64,000 nucleotides of DNA from CAWFSE01 sp963697565 (GCA_963697565.1 CAVOOM010000008.1:372001-436000), one strand, 5' to 3'; positions 51,634 to 60,378 are shown, numbered from the stretch's first letter. The notes: generated by a model not told the origin, from the letters alone. Made by a program: numbers and translations.

Positions 51634-52407
51634 TCAGGAGAGCGCGACCTGCACAGCCAGGAATGCCGCGACGCCCACCATCAAGGCGCCGAAGGACCGC
51701 CGCAGGACGGCCCCGGCGATGCGCCGGGCGGCCAGCGCCCCCAGCACCCCCCCGACCGCGGCGGCGGCGGCCAGGAGACCCAGCAGGGACCAGTCGACGG
51801 CGGCCTGGTCGGCCGCGCGGGTGCCGAGCGAGACCAGCGCGTTGATGACGATCACGACCAAGCCCGTGGCGGCGGCCTCGTGCACAGGCATCCGCAGCGC
51901 CAGGATCAGGGCGGGCACCACGAGGAAGCCCCCGCCGACCCCGAAGAAGCCGGTGGCCAGCCCGACGAGCGTGGCCATGAGCGCGATCCGGGCCCAGGTG
52001 GGCCGCCAGTTCGGGTCGTCGGCCTCAACCGCAGGCTGCGCCTTGGCTCCCCGCAGCATCGCCACCCCGGCGGCGAGCACGAGCAGGGCGAAGCCGGCCA
52101 GGAGGAGCCGTTCCGGCACCCGGGACGACGCGAGGGAGCCGGCGATCGCCCCCAGCGCCCCGACCGCCCCGAAGGCCAGCCCCTGGCGCCACCGCACGGT
52201 CCCGGCCCGGGTGTGCGGGACCAGGGCCGCCACGGCCGCGACCAGGACCACGGCCAGTGAGAGCGTGGTGGCCTCATCGACCGGCAGGCCGAGCACGAAG
52301 ACGAGCAGCGGTACGGCCAGCACGCCGCCGCCCCCGCCGAGCATCCCCATCACGCCGCCGAGCACGAGGCCGAGGGCGAGGATCTCCAGGAGCTCCAGCG
52401 CGGTCAC
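51634..52407 (-). CDS. TauE/SafE-family sulfur-compound exporter
   Basis: A 257-residue membrane protein with about eight helices. GLVLGGVMGMLGGGGGVLAVPLL and the repeated FFGVGGGFLVVPALILAL are the two half-repeats of TSUP proteins. These usually export sulfite or sulfonate-derived anions. Placed seven bases after the rhodanese stop, it is the third gene of an apparent sulfide-handling operon behind a CsoR/CstR-like operator. It likely removes sulfite made by the persulfide dioxygenase. Confidence 0.9.
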   Translation of the reverse strand: MTALELLEILALGLVLGGVMGMLGGGGGVLAVPLLVFVLGLPVDEATTLSLAVVLVAAVAALVPHTRAGTVRWRQGLAFGAVGALGAIAGSLASSRVPERLLLAGFALLVLAAGVAMLRGAKAQPAVEADDPNWRPTWARIALMATLVGLATGFFGVGGGFLVVPALILALRMPVHEAAATGLVVIVINALVSLGTRAADQAAVDWSLLGLLAAAAAVGGVLGALAARRIAGAVLRRSFGALMVGVAAFLAVQVALS

Positions 52408-52414
52408 CCGTAGA

Positions 52415-52765
52415 TCAGATCACGGCGCCGGGGCGGCCCTTGCGGTCGACGACCGAGCCCCCGGCGGACTGCCAGGCGCGCATCCCGCCCGACAGGTTCA
52501 GCGCGTCGACCCCGGCGGCGCGCAGCGCCTTGACCGCGTGCTGCGATCGGTTGCCCGAACGGCACACGACGACGACCTGGCGCCCGGCGGTGAACCGGCG
52601 GTCGGCGACGGCCAGGCGGCCCAGCGGCTGGTGGATCGCCTGGGGCGCGTGCCCGGCGTTCCACTCCCCGGACTCGCGGACGTCGAGCAGGACGGCGCCG
52701 TCGGACACGAGCTGGCGGGCCGCGCCGGCATCAACGGCGGGGGTGCGGTGGAAGAGCCCCATCAC
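52415..52765 (-). CDS. Single-domain rhodanese
   Basis: Sulfurtransferase of 116 residues. The active-site loop is VVCRSGNRSQ with the catalytic Cys; VLLDVRESGEWNAGHAPQA is the conserved first part. It should take sulfane sulfur from persulfides. ATG 52765 overlaps the stop of the dioxygenase-rhodanese gene, so it is co-translated with it. Confidence 0.92.
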   Translation of the reverse strand: MMGLFHRTPAVDAGAARQLVSDGAVLLDVRESGEWNAGHAPQAIHQPLGRLAVADRRFTAGRQVVVVCRSGNRSQHAVKALRAAGVDALNLSGGMRAWQSAGGSVVDRKGRPGAVI

Positions 52766-54225
52766 GCGGTCAGCGCCTTCCCGAACGTGGTCTCGGTGGC
52801 CTCAGCCTGCCAGGGCACTCCGCGGGACGGGGCGAGCTCGACTTCCTCGTCGATGTGCTCGACCGGCACGCCGACCCGCTCAAGCATCGAGCACGCGGCG
52901 GCGGCGCGGAATCCGCTGCCGCAGTAGACCCGCACCCTCGGGTCGGCCCCGGCGTGGGCGGCCTCCTGCGACCAGGCCTTGACCTCGTCGATGCGGGCCA
53001 GCAGCTCGTGCAGCGGCAGGTGGCGGGCGCCGATCGCGTGGCCGGCCGTCCACTCCGAGTGCCGCCTCGTGTCCAGCACCAGCAGGCGGGGGTCGGCCGC
53101 CATCTGCTTGGCGAGGCCGGTGAAATCGGTGACGGGGTACGACGCCAGGTCGTCGGGCCCGGTGGCCCAGACCTCGGGTCCGCCCACGGCGTACGAGGCG
53201 GGGCGGTCGATGCCGATGCGCACGAGCTCGCGCTGCATCGCGGTGACCTCCTCGGCGGTGTTGGCCAGCAGGGTCAACGGGGTGCCCCACGGGATGGTCC
53301 AGCCGAGGTAGGTGACGGCGTTGCCGGAGCCGTCGAAGGACAGCGTGCCCCTCAGGTGGCCGTCGGCGAAGACGCGGCGCGAGCGCAGGTCGACGACCCA
53401 CTCGCCCGCGTCGATGCGGCGCCGAAGCTCGGCGGCCTCGGCGGGCACGGGCAGCGACAGGTCGATCGGCCCCGGGCCGGCGGCGTTGGCCGGGCCCATG
53501 TGCGCGTAGTAGGCCGGGAAGGCGTCGAGCCCGGCCAGCAGCTCGGTGACGAACTCGTCCTCGTCCAGGGTGCACGCCGGGTTGCCGGCCGCCTGGTCGT
53601 CCACCGTCGAGTCGGTGCCGGTGGTGGCGGTGACGGCGCAGAAGGAGCCGAACCCGTGGGTCGGGAAGACCCCCGCGCTGCCGGCCACCTCCGCGGCGAT
53701 CCGGCGCACCGAGTGCCACTGGTCGTGGGCCAGCCCGTCGGTGAGGGCCGGGCCGAGGAGGTCCGGCCGGCCCACGCTGCCGTGCAGCATCGAGCCGCCG
53801 GTGAACACCCCGACGTCGACGCCGTCGACCGCCAGGGCGTACGACAGGTGGTGGGGCGTGTGCCCGGGGGTGTGGAGGGCCCGCCAGGTCGCCCGTCCGC
53901 TGGTGAAGGTGTCGCCGTCGTTCATCCGGGTCGCGTCGAAGTCGAACGCCGCGGCGCCGGGCATCACGTAGACCGCGCCGGTGGTGCGGGCCAGCTCGAG
54001 CCCGCCGGTCACGTAGTCGTTGTGGACGTGGGTCTCCAGGACGTGGGTGATCCGCCACCCGCGGTCGGCCACCAGGTCGAGCACGCGGTCGACGTCGCGC
54101 TGCGGGTCGACGACCACGGCCAGGCCGTCGACGCCGACGACGTACGAGCGGTCGCCGAGGTTGGGGGTGTCGAGGGCGATGACCTCTGCGGCGGCGGGCC
54201 GCTCGGCGGGGGACGACGTGCTCAC
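52762..54225 (-). CDS. Persulfide dioxygenase-type metallo-hydrolase fused to two rhodanese domains
   Basis: A 487-residue fusion. Residues about 15-245 form a metallo-beta-lactamase fold with THVHNDYVTGG, HTPGHTPHHLS and FPTHGFGSFC, as in ETHE1-type persulfide dioxygenases. Two rhodanese domains follow: the first (about 270-360) lacks a Cys at its active loop, the second (about 385-465) has VYCGSGFRAAAAC. It probably oxidises glutathione- or mycothiol-type persulfide to sulfite and passes sulfur on. First gene of the operon; the GTG at 54225 is about 35 bases from the operator. Confidence 0.9.
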   Translation of the reverse strand: MSTSSPAERPAAAEVIALDTPNLGDRSYVVGVDGLAVVVDPQRDVDRVLDLVADRGWRITHVLETHVHNDYVTGGLELARTTGAVYVMPGAAAFDFDATRMNDGDTFTSGRATWRALHTPGHTPHHLSYALAVDGVDVGVFTGGSMLHGSVGRPDLLGPALTDGLAHDQWHSVRRIAAEVAGSAGVFPTHGFGSFCAVTATTGTDSTVDDQAAGNPACTLDEDEFVTELLAGLDAFPAYYAHMGPANAAGPGPIDLSLPVPAEAAELRRRIDAGEWVVDLRSRRVFADGHLRGTLSFDGSGNAVTYLGWTIPWGTPLTLLANTAEEVTAMQRELVRIGIDRPASYAVGGPEVWATGPDDLASYPVTDFTGLAKQMAADPRLLVLDTRRHSEWTAGHAIGARHLPLHELLARIDEVKAWSQEAAHAGADPRVRVYCGSGFRAAAACSMLERVGVPVEHIDEEVELAPSRGVPWQAEATETTFGKALTA

Positions 54226-54258
54226 ACGGGCTCCTCAGGGTTGGGCGGCGATGGGTCG

Positions 54259-54276
54259 ACTATACCCCCAGGGGTA
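54259..54276 (-). promoter_or_regulatory. CsoR/CstR-like operator and promoter of the sulfide operon
   Basis: TACCCC-CA-GGGGTA (54263-54276) is a perfect six-base inverted repeat of the G-tract type bound by the CsoR/CstR/RcnR family. On the minus strand TATAGT (54264-54259) is a good -10 box that overlaps one arm. A sulfide-responsive CstR-type repressor is the natural candidate, though its gene is not in the window; a copper CsoR is the alternative. Confidence 0.65.
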
Positions 54277-54384
54277 CCCATTCGGCTACCTGGAGCCGGT
54301 CCGATCGGGCCTCCCGGGACGGCCGACGCGGGCGTAGGGTCCCAGCCACGACGGCGGCGGGGTCCCGACGCCCGGTGGGGGAGA

Positions 54385-55101
54385 GTGGTCGCGATCGGCG
54401 CTGTGGGGTCAGGGGTGCGCTCGGCAGCGCGCGCGGACCCGGCCTACCCCGCCGGGCTGGCGCGGTTGGCCGACCCGCCGCCGACCCTGTGGTGGCGCGG
54501 CCGGCTCCCGGATCCCGGCGAGCGGCGGGTCACCGTCGTGGGCTCGCGGGTGATCATCCCCTGGGGTCGGTGGGCCGCCCGGGCGGTGACCACCTCGCTG
54601 GCCGAGTCGGACGCCTCGATCGTGAGCGGGCTCGCGCGCGGTGTGGACACGGTCGCCCACCGGGTCGCGCTTGAGTCGGGCGTTCGCACCTATGGGGTGC
54701 TGGGCTGCGGCGTGGACGTCCCGAGCCCGGCCGCCAATCGCCGTCTCGCCGAGGCCTTCGTGAGCGCCGGCGGGGGGCTGATCGCCGAGCGCCCGCCCGG
54801 TTCGGTGGCGTACGCGAAGGCGCTGGTCGCCCGCTGCCGCCTGCAGGCCGCGCTGTCCGAGGCCGTGGTCGTCGTGCAGACCGATGACGCCTCCCGCACC
54901 CTGTTCACCGCCGAGGCGGCCCTTCGGCTGGGGATCCCGCTGGTTGTCGTGCGTCCCCCGCGCTCGGTCGCCGCGCTCCCCGCGGTGCGCGGCAACCGCG
55001 ATCTGCTGCGCCGCGCCGATCTCGCGATCGACGGGTCGTCGGCCGAGTCGGTCCACGCGGGGGTCAGCCAGCTCCTGGCGGGCCTCCCGCCGCGCCGATA
55101 G
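54385..55101 (+). CDS. DprA-like (SMF/Rossmann) protein
   Basis: A 238-residue single-domain member of the DNA-processing protein A/SLOG fold. Core motifs are VVGSRVIIPWGRWAARAV, IVSGLARGVDTVAHRVAL and GVLGCGVDVPSPAANRRL, equivalent to GSR, GGARGID and YP-x-N in DprA. It lacks the SAM-like N-terminal and winged-helix C-terminal regions of full DprA, so a role in transformation is uncertain. The start is unclear: GTG 54385 has GGGGGAG too close; GTG 54403 is an alternative. TAGGGT at 54335 may be its -10. Confidence 0.75.
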   Translation: MVAIGAVGSGVRSAARADPAYPAGLARLADPPPTLWWRGRLPDPGERRVTVVGSRVIIPWGRWAARAVTTSLAESDASIVSGLARGVDTVAHRVALESGVRTYGVLGCGVDVPSPAANRRLAEAFVSAGGGLIAERPPGSVAYAKALVARCRLQAALSEAVVVVQTDDASRTLFTAEAALRLGIPLVVVRPPRSVAALPAVRGNRDLLRRADLAIDGSSAESVHAGVSQLLAGLPPRR

Positions 55102-55133
55102 CGGGCGCGTCCGCGCTGCGGCAGACTCGCGGC

Positions 55134-56588
55134 ATGACCCGAGTGGCCCTGCCCAGCGAATCCGTCACGCCCGTTCCCTTGCTGGGGGAGGCCTTCCTCG
55201 GGTCGGCCTCCACCGAGGTGCGGGCCCCTTACGACGGCGCCCTGCTCGGCCGGGTGCCGGTGTGCGGCGCGGAGGAGGTGGCGGCCGCCGTCGCCGCCTC
55301 CCGGGCGGCGATGGCCGAGCACCCGCTGCCGCCCTGGGAGCGGGCCGCGATCCTCGACCGGGCGGCGGCGCTGCTGCGCGAGCGCCAGGAGGAGTTCGCC
55401 CAGATCATCGCCCGCGAGGCGGCCAAGCCGATCAAGACCGCGCGCGTCGAGGCCGACCGGGCGGCCGGGACCTTCACCTTCGCCGCGCTGGAGGCCCGGC
55501 GGCTGGTCGGCGAGGTGATCCCGCTGGAGGCGGCGCCCGGCGCCGACGGCAAGGTGGCGTTCACCCTGCGGGTGCCGATCGGCGTGGTGGGGGCGATCAG
55601 CCCGTTCAACTTCCCGCTCAACCTCGTCGCGCACAAGCTCGCCCCCGCCATCGCCGCCGGCTGCGCCGTGGTGCTGAAGCCGGCGGGGCAGACGCCCTAC
55701 AGCGCCTTGGCCCTGGCCTGGCTGCTGCTCGAGGAGTGCGGCCTGCCCGCGGGCTACCTCCACGTCGTCACCGGGTCCGGCTCGGTGGTCGGCAACGCCC
55801 TCGTCGAGCATCCCGACGTCAGCCTGCTCACGTTCACCGGCTCACCCGAGGTCGGTTGGGCGATCCGCGCGCAGGCGCCCCGCAAGCGGGTCGGGCTTGA
55901 GCTCGGCAACAACGCCCCGGTGGTCATCGCGGCCGACGGCGACTGGCGCAAGGCCGCCGACAAGATCAAGGTGGCGGGCTTCTCGCACGCCGGGCAGTCG
56001 TGCATCTCGACCCAGCGGGTCTACGTCCACCGAGCGGTCGCCGAGGAGTTCACCGACTACCTCGGCGGCCTCGTCCGCACGCTCGTCGTGGGCGACCCGC
56101 TCGACCCGGCCACCGACGTGTCGCAGCTGATCTCGGGCGGCGAGCGGGACCGCGTGCAGGGCTGGGTCGACGAGGCCGTCGCCCAGGGCGCCCGCGTGGT
56201 GGCCGGCGGCACGGTCGGCGACGACGGCGTGCTCGCGCCCACCCTGCTGGCCGACGTGCGACCGCAGATGCTGGTCTGCGCCAAGGAGGTCTTCGGCCCC
56301 GTGGTCGGCATCCAGGCGGTCGACTCCGTCGAGGAGGGGCTCGCCCTCGCCGGCGACAGCGCGTACGGGCTGCAGGCGGCCATCTTCACCCGCGACCTCG
56401 CGACCGCCTTCCAGGCCGTGCGCTCGCTGGACTTCGGCGGCGTCCTCGTCAACGAGGTCCCCACCTGGCGGGCCGACCAGATGCCGTACGGCGGGCTGCG
56501 CGACTCCGGCAACACCCGCGAGGGCCCGCACTACTCCGTCGAGGAGATGACCGAGACCCGCTTGGTCATCCTCGACACGAACCCCTGA
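55134..56588 (+). CDS. Aldehyde dehydrogenase
   Basis: NAD(P)-dependent enzyme of 484 residues oxidising an aldehyde to the acid. SPFNFPLNLVAHK, FTGSPEVGW, the Glu motif LELGNNAPVV, the catalytic Cys in SHAGQSCIS, and KEVFGPVVGIQA are all present. GNNAP replaces the more common GGKNP/GGNAP. ATG 55134. First gene of a run with an SDR, a dienelactone-hydrolase-like enzyme and two small genes, which suggests a catabolic or detoxification route for an aldehyde. The actual substrate is unknown. Confidence 0.92.
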   Translation: MTRVALPSESVTPVPLLGEAFLGSASTEVRAPYDGALLGRVPVCGAEEVAAAVAASRAAMAEHPLPPWERAAILDRAAALLRERQEEFAQIIAREAAKPIKTARVEADRAAGTFTFAALEARRLVGEVIPLEAAPGADGKVAFTLRVPIGVVGAISPFNFPLNLVAHKLAPAIAAGCAVVLKPAGQTPYSALALAWLLLEECGLPAGYLHVVTGSGSVVGNALVEHPDVSLLTFTGSPEVGWAIRAQAPRKRVGLELGNNAPVVIAADGDWRKAADKIKVAGFSHAGQSCISTQRVYVHRAVAEEFTDYLGGLVRTLVVGDPLDPATDVSQLISGGERDRVQGWVDEAVAQGARVVAGGTVGDDGVLAPTLLADVRPQMLVCAKEVFGPVVGIQAVDSVEEGLALAGDSAYGLQAAIFTRDLATAFQAVRSLDFGGVLVNEVPTWRADQMPYGGLRDSGNTREGPHYSVEEMTETRLVILDTNP

Positions 56589-56611
56589 CCAGAAACCGTG
56601 AGAGGGCACTG

Positions 56612-57346
56612 ATGACCGAGACCACCCGCTCCCTGCAGGACACCGTCGTCGCGATCACCGGCGCCACCGCCGGCATCGGCGCCGCCTCGGCGCGCCAACT
56701 CGCCGCGAAGGGGGCGCGGGTCGCGGTGGGCGCCCGCCGGGGCGACCGGCTCGCCGCGCTGGTCGACGAGCTCGGGGCGGACCGCTGCGTTGCGGTCGAG
56801 ATGGATGTGCGCGACCCGGCGGCCAACGCCGCCCTGGTCGAGGCGGCCACGTCGACGTGGGGGCGGCTCGACTCGCTCGTGGCCAACGCGGGCATCGGGC
56901 TCTACGGCTCGATCCTGGACCACCCCGACCACGAGATCGCCCGGATGATCGACACCAACTACTCCGGGACGGTGTGGGCCGTGCGGGCCGCCGTGCCCGC
57001 CATGCTGGCGGCCGGCGGGGGCGACATCGTCATCGTCTCCTCGGTCGCCGGGCTGCGAGGCGGCGGCGACGAGTCCGTCTACGCGGGCACCAAGCACGCC
57101 CAGGTCGGGCTGGCCGGCGGGCTCGACCGCGAGCTGCGTGAGCGCGGCATCCGGGTCACCGCGCTGTGCCCGGCCGGCGTCGACACCGAGTTCGCGCTCG
57201 GCACCGGGCGGACCCCCGGGATGCCGCTGCTGGAGACGTTCCTGCGCGACGACGACGTGGCGCACGCGGTGGTCACGGTGCTCGAGCAGTCCCGTCGGGT
57301 ACGCACCACCCTGTGGGCGCTGTGGTCGATGGGCCAGCAGTCTTGA
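56612..57346 (+). CDS. Short-chain dehydrogenase/reductase
   Basis: A 244-residue classical SDR. Cofactor loop TGATAGIGAASA, VANAGIGLYG, catalytic Ser in VSSVAGLRGG and YAGTK. PAGVDTEF follows. ATG 56612 has AGAGGG upstream and lies 24 bases after the ALDH stop. The stop overlaps the TTG start of the next gene (TTGA). Substrate unknown; reading with its neighbours, an alcohol/ketone step next to the ALDH is plausible. Confidence 0.9.
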   Translation: MTETTRSLQDTVVAITGATAGIGAASARQLAAKGARVAVGARRGDRLAALVDELGADRCVAVEMDVRDPAANAALVEAATSTWGRLDSLVANAGIGLYGSILDHPDHEIARMIDTNYSGTVWAVRAAVPAMLAAGGGDIVIVSSVAGLRGGGDESVYAGTKHAQVGLAGGLDRELRERGIRVTALCPAGVDTEFALGTGRTPGMPLLETFLRDDDVAHAVVTVLEQSRRVRTTLWALWSMGQQS

Positions 57347-58080
57347 GCGGGCGCGACCCGCGGGACCTGGTGATTCCCACCGCCCACGGCGACCTGCCGG
57401 CGTACTTGGCGATCCCCGCGGCTGCCGCGGAGGGCCGGCCGGCCCCGGGAGTGGTCGTGGTCCACGAGGCGTTCGGCCTCAACGACGACATCCGCGCACA
57501 CGCCGACCGGCTGGCGGAGCACGGGTTCGTCGCGCTGGCGCCCGACCTGCTGGCCTGGGGCTCGATGGTGGCCTGCCTGCGCCAGATCGTCCGCGAGATC
57601 GGACGGGGCGAGGGCCGCGTGTTCGACGAGGTCGACGCGTGCCGCGAGTGGCTGGCCGACCGGGACGACTGCACCGGCTCGGTCGGCGTGCTCGGCTTCT
57701 GCATGGGCGGCGGGGTCGCGCTCGCGGTGGCGCCGGGTCGCGGCTTCGACGCCGCCGTCGCCAACTACGGACAGGTGCCCAAGGATGTGGGGCGGCGGAT
57801 GTCCGGCGCCTGCCCGCTGCTGGCGAACTTCGGCGACCGCGACTTCGTGGCCAAGGGCGGCATCCCGCGGCTGCGGGCGGCCCTGGAGGCGGAGGGCGTC
57901 GAGCACCGCATCGACGTCTATCCCGGGGCCGGCCACTCGTTCCTCAACGCGACGCCCTCCGGGCCGAAGGGCTGGCCGAGCAAGATCATGGGCTTCGGCT
58001 ACCACGAGGAGTCGGCGACGCAGGCCTGGGAGCAGATCCTGGGCTGGTTCGACGAGCACCTCGCCGCGGCCCCGCGGTGA
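57343..58080 (+). CDS. Dienelactone-hydrolase-family protein
   Basis: Alpha/beta-hydrolase of about 245 residues. The nucleophile is a Cys in GFCMGGGVAL, as in true dienelactone hydrolases; the Asp is in FGDRDFV and the His in PGAGHSF. HEAFGLNDDIRAHADRLA is the family-typical segment. TTG 57343 overlaps the SDR stop, an uncommon start but the only one that keeps the N-terminus. The stop overlaps the next GTG. Confidence 0.87.
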   Translation: MSGRDPRDLVIPTAHGDLPAYLAIPAAAAEGRPAPGVVVVHEAFGLNDDIRAHADRLAEHGFVALAPDLLAWGSMVACLRQIVREIGRGEGRVFDEVDACREWLADRDDCTGSVGVLGFCMGGGVALAVAPGRGFDAAVANYGQVPKDVGRRMSGACPLLANFGDRDFVAKGGIPRLRAALEAEGVEHRIDVYPGAGHSFLNATPSGPKGWPSKIMGFGYHEESATQAWEQILGWFDEHLAAAPR

Positions 58081-58466
58081 GCGAGGCGGGGAGCCGGCCC
58101 ACCCGGCTGGTCGGGGTCTACCACGCCGACGGCGGGCTGCGTGGCGAGGCCGCGTACGTCATCGGGCACCTCTTCGGCCGCGCCCACTGCTCCCTGTGCG
58201 ACATCACCCACTCGCCGGTGCGGCGCAAGCCGGCCTGGGACGCGATGGTCGCCCGCCTCGGGATTCCGGTCGACCTGGTGCACCTCAACGAACGCGATGA
58301 GCGCGTGGCCGCCGCCTCCGCCGAGACGCCCTGCGTGCTCGCCGAGGTCGACGGGGACTACGTGCCGCTGCTCGGCCCCGCCGACCTCGACGCCTTGGGA
58401 GGCGACGTGCAGGCGTTCGAAGCGGCGGTCCGCGCGGCCTTGGACCGCCTGGGGCGGGTGGCGTGA
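58077..58466 (+). CDS. Conserved-looking protein with HCSLCDITHS motif, function unknown
   Basis: A 129-residue soluble protein that I do not recognise as a named family. It opens RLVGVYHADGGLRGEAAYV and has a CxxC pair in GRAHCSLCDITHSPVRRK, which could bind metal or be redox active. The C-terminal third (VPLLGPADLDALGGDVQAFE) looks like an alpha/beta fold. GTG 58077 overlaps the stop before it, and its own stop overlaps the next gene, so it is tied into the operon. A thioredoxin-like or metal-site role is conceivable but unproven. Confidence 0.72.
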   Translation: MSEAGSRPTRLVGVYHADGGLRGEAAYVIGHLFGRAHCSLCDITHSPVRRKPAWDAMVARLGIPVDLVHLNERDERVAAASAETPCVLAEVDGDYVPLLGPADLDALGGDVQAFEAAVRAALDRLGRVA

Positions 58467-58927
58467 CGCTCCCGCGGCTCGGAGCCCGCGGCGAGGGCTG
58501 GGTGGTCCTGCAGTTCGCGCTGCTCGGCGTCCTCGCGTTGGTCACCTGGCTGGCGCCGGGCAGCTGGCCGCCGCCGGTGCGCTGGGTCGGGACCGTTCTG
58601 ATGGTGCTCGGCCTGGTGGTGCTCGCCCTGGGCTTCAAGGACCTCGGCGAGTCGCTGGACGCCCGCCCGGCGCCGCTGCATCGCGGGTCGCTGCGCGACC
58701 GCGGGGTCTACTCCTTCGTGCGGCACCCGATCTACGGCGGGCTCGTCCTGGTCGCGTTCGGCTGGGCCCTGCGCAGCAACCCGTGGGCCCTGCTGCCGGC
58801 CGCGGCCCTCGCCGTCGAGCTCGACCTCAAGCGCCGGGTCGAGGAGTCGTTCCTCGTCGCCCGCTACGAGGGTTACGCCGACTACCGGGCCCGGGTTCGC
58901 AGGGTGTTCATCCCTGGCCTCTGGTGA
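58463..58927 (+). CDS. Isoprenylcysteine methyltransferase-family (ICMT/PEMT) membrane protein
   Basis: A 154-residue membrane protein with four helices. The SAM-binding signature is GVYSFVRHPIYGGLVL, followed by EESFLVARYEGYADYRARVRR. Bacterial members methylate varied small or lipid substrates; a true prenylcysteine substrate is unlikely here. GTG 58463 overlaps the previous stop in GTGA. Last gene of the 55.1-58.9 kb operon. Confidence 0.87.
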   Translation: MTLPRLGARGEGWVVLQFALLGVLALVTWLAPGSWPPPVRWVGTVLMVLGLVVLALGFKDLGESLDARPAPLHRGSLRDRGVYSFVRHPIYGGLVLVAFGWALRSNPWALLPAAALAVELDLKRRVEESFLVARYEGYADYRARVRRVFIPGLW

Positions 58928-58932
58928 CTCGC

Positions 58933-58938
58933 TAGGGT
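58933..58938 (+). promoter_or_regulatory. -10 box of the CoA-transferase operon
   Basis: TAGGGT lies eight bases before ATG 58947, giving a nearly leaderless message. Confidence 0.35.
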
Positions 58939-58946
58939 CGCGAGCC

Positions 58947-59711
58947 ATGGACAAGGTGGTGGGGTCGGCCGCCGAGGCGGTCGCGGACATCCCCGACGGC
59001 GCCTCGCTGGCGGTCGGGGGATTCGGGTTGTGCGGCATCCCGTCGGCGCTGATCCAGGCGCTGTACGACCAGGGCACCAAGGACCTCGATGTCGTCTCGA
59101 ACAACTGCGGGGTCGACGACTGGGGCCTCGGGGTGCTGCTGGCGGCCAAGCGGATCCGCCGCACGCAGTCGTCGTACGTGGGCGAGAACAAGGAGTTCGA
59201 GCGGCAGTTCCTGTCGGGAGAGCTCGAGGTCGAGCTGACGCCGCAGGGGACCCTGGCCGAGAAGATGCGCGCCGGCGGGGCGGGCATCCCGGCGTTCTTC
59301 ACCGCCACCGGGGTCGGCACCCAGGTGGCCGAGGGCGGGCTGCCGCTGCGATACGCCCCCGACGGCTCGGTGGCGAAGGCCTCGCCGCCCAAGGAGACCC
59401 GCGAGTACGGCGGACGCACGTACGTCCTCGAGGAGTCGATCACCACCGACTTCGCCCTGGTCCACGCCTGGAAGGGCGACCGGCAGGGCAACCTCGTCTT
59501 CCGCGAGTCGGCCCGCAACTTCAACCCGCTCGCAGCCATGGCCGGGCGCACCACGATCGCCACGGTCGAGCACCTCGTGGACGCCGGTGAGCTCGACGCC
59601 GACGCGATCCACCTGCCCGGGGTCTTCGTGCAGCGGGTCGTGGTCGTCGGAGCCGACGCCGAGAAGCGGATCGAGCGGCGCACCGTGCGCCCGCGCGGAG
59701 AGGAGGCCTGA
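58947..59711 (+). CDS. scoA: 3-oxoacid CoA-transferase subunit A
   Basis: Subunit A of succinyl-CoA:3-ketoacid CoA-transferase, 254 residues. SLAVGGFGLCGIPSALIQAL and SNNCGVDDWGLGVLL are typical, with GAGIPAFFTATGVGT and ARNFNPLAAMAGRTT. It moves CoA between succinate and acetoacetate or similar acids. The frame is intact. Subunit B starts one base after the stop. Confidence 0.94.
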   Translation: MDKVVGSAAEAVADIPDGASLAVGGFGLCGIPSALIQALYDQGTKDLDVVSNNCGVDDWGLGVLLAAKRIRRTQSSYVGENKEFERQFLSGELEVELTPQGTLAEKMRAGGAGIPAFFTATGVGTQVAEGGLPLRYAPDGSVAKASPPKETREYGGRTYVLEESITTDFALVHAWKGDRQGNLVFRESARNFNPLAAMAGRTTIATVEHLVDAGELDADAIHLPGVFVQRVVVVGADAEKRIERRTVRPRGEEA

Positions 59712-59712
59712 G

Positions 59713-60378
59713 ATGGCGCTCACCCGCACGCAGCTTGCCGCGCGCGTCGCCCAGGAGCTGGAGAACGGCCAGTACGTCAACCTCGGGATCGGCCTGCCGA
59801 CCCTGGTGCCGAACTACCTGCCCGAGGGCGTCACCGTCGTGCTGCAGTCCGAGAACGGCATCCTCGGCGTGGGCCCCTACCCCTACGACGAGGACGTCGA
59901 CGCTGACCTCATCAACGCAGGCAAGGAGACCGTGACGGTCCTGCCCGGCGCGGCGTTCTTCGACTCGGCGCTGTCCTTCGGGATGATCCGCGGCGGCAAG
60001 ATCGACGCGGCGATCCTGGGGGCGATGCAGGTCTCGGCCGCCGGCGACCTGTCGAACTGGATGATCCCCGGCAAGATGGTCAAGGGCATGGGCGGCGCCA
60101 TGGACCTCGTCCACGGGGCCAAGCGGGTGATCGTGATGATGGAGCACGTCGCCAAGGACGGCTCCCACAAGATCCTCGAGGCGTGCACCCTGCCCTACAC
60201 CGGCCGCGGCGTCGTCGAGCGGATCATCACCGACCTCGCCGTCCTGGACGTGACCCCCGAGGGCCTGGTGCTGCGTGAGGTCGCCCCGGGCGTCACCGTC
60301 GACGAGGTCCGAGCGGCGACCGGGCCCCCTATTGCCGTGCCGGAGCCGCCGGCCGAGATGGCATTCCGGCGGGTCTGA
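59713..60378 (+). CDS. scoB: 3-oxoacid CoA-transferase subunit B
   Basis: Subunit B, 221 residues. The catalytic Glu is in LQSENGILGVGPYP. NLGIGLPTLVPNYLPEG and GGKIDAAILGAMQVS are typical. ATG 59713 follows GGAGG in the end of subunit A. It converts acetoacetate to acetoacetyl-CoA with subunit A and feeds acetyl-CoA to citrate synthase encoded next. Confidence 0.95.
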   Translation: MALTRTQLAARVAQELENGQYVNLGIGLPTLVPNYLPEGVTVVLQSENGILGVGPYPYDEDVDADLINAGKETVTVLPGAAFFDSALSFGMIRGGKIDAAILGAMQVSAAGDLSNWMIPGKMVKGMGGAMDLVHGAKRVIVMMEHVAKDGSHKILEACTLPYTGRGVVERIITDLAVLDVTPEGLVLREVAPGVTVDEVRAATGPPIAVPEPPAEMAFRRV

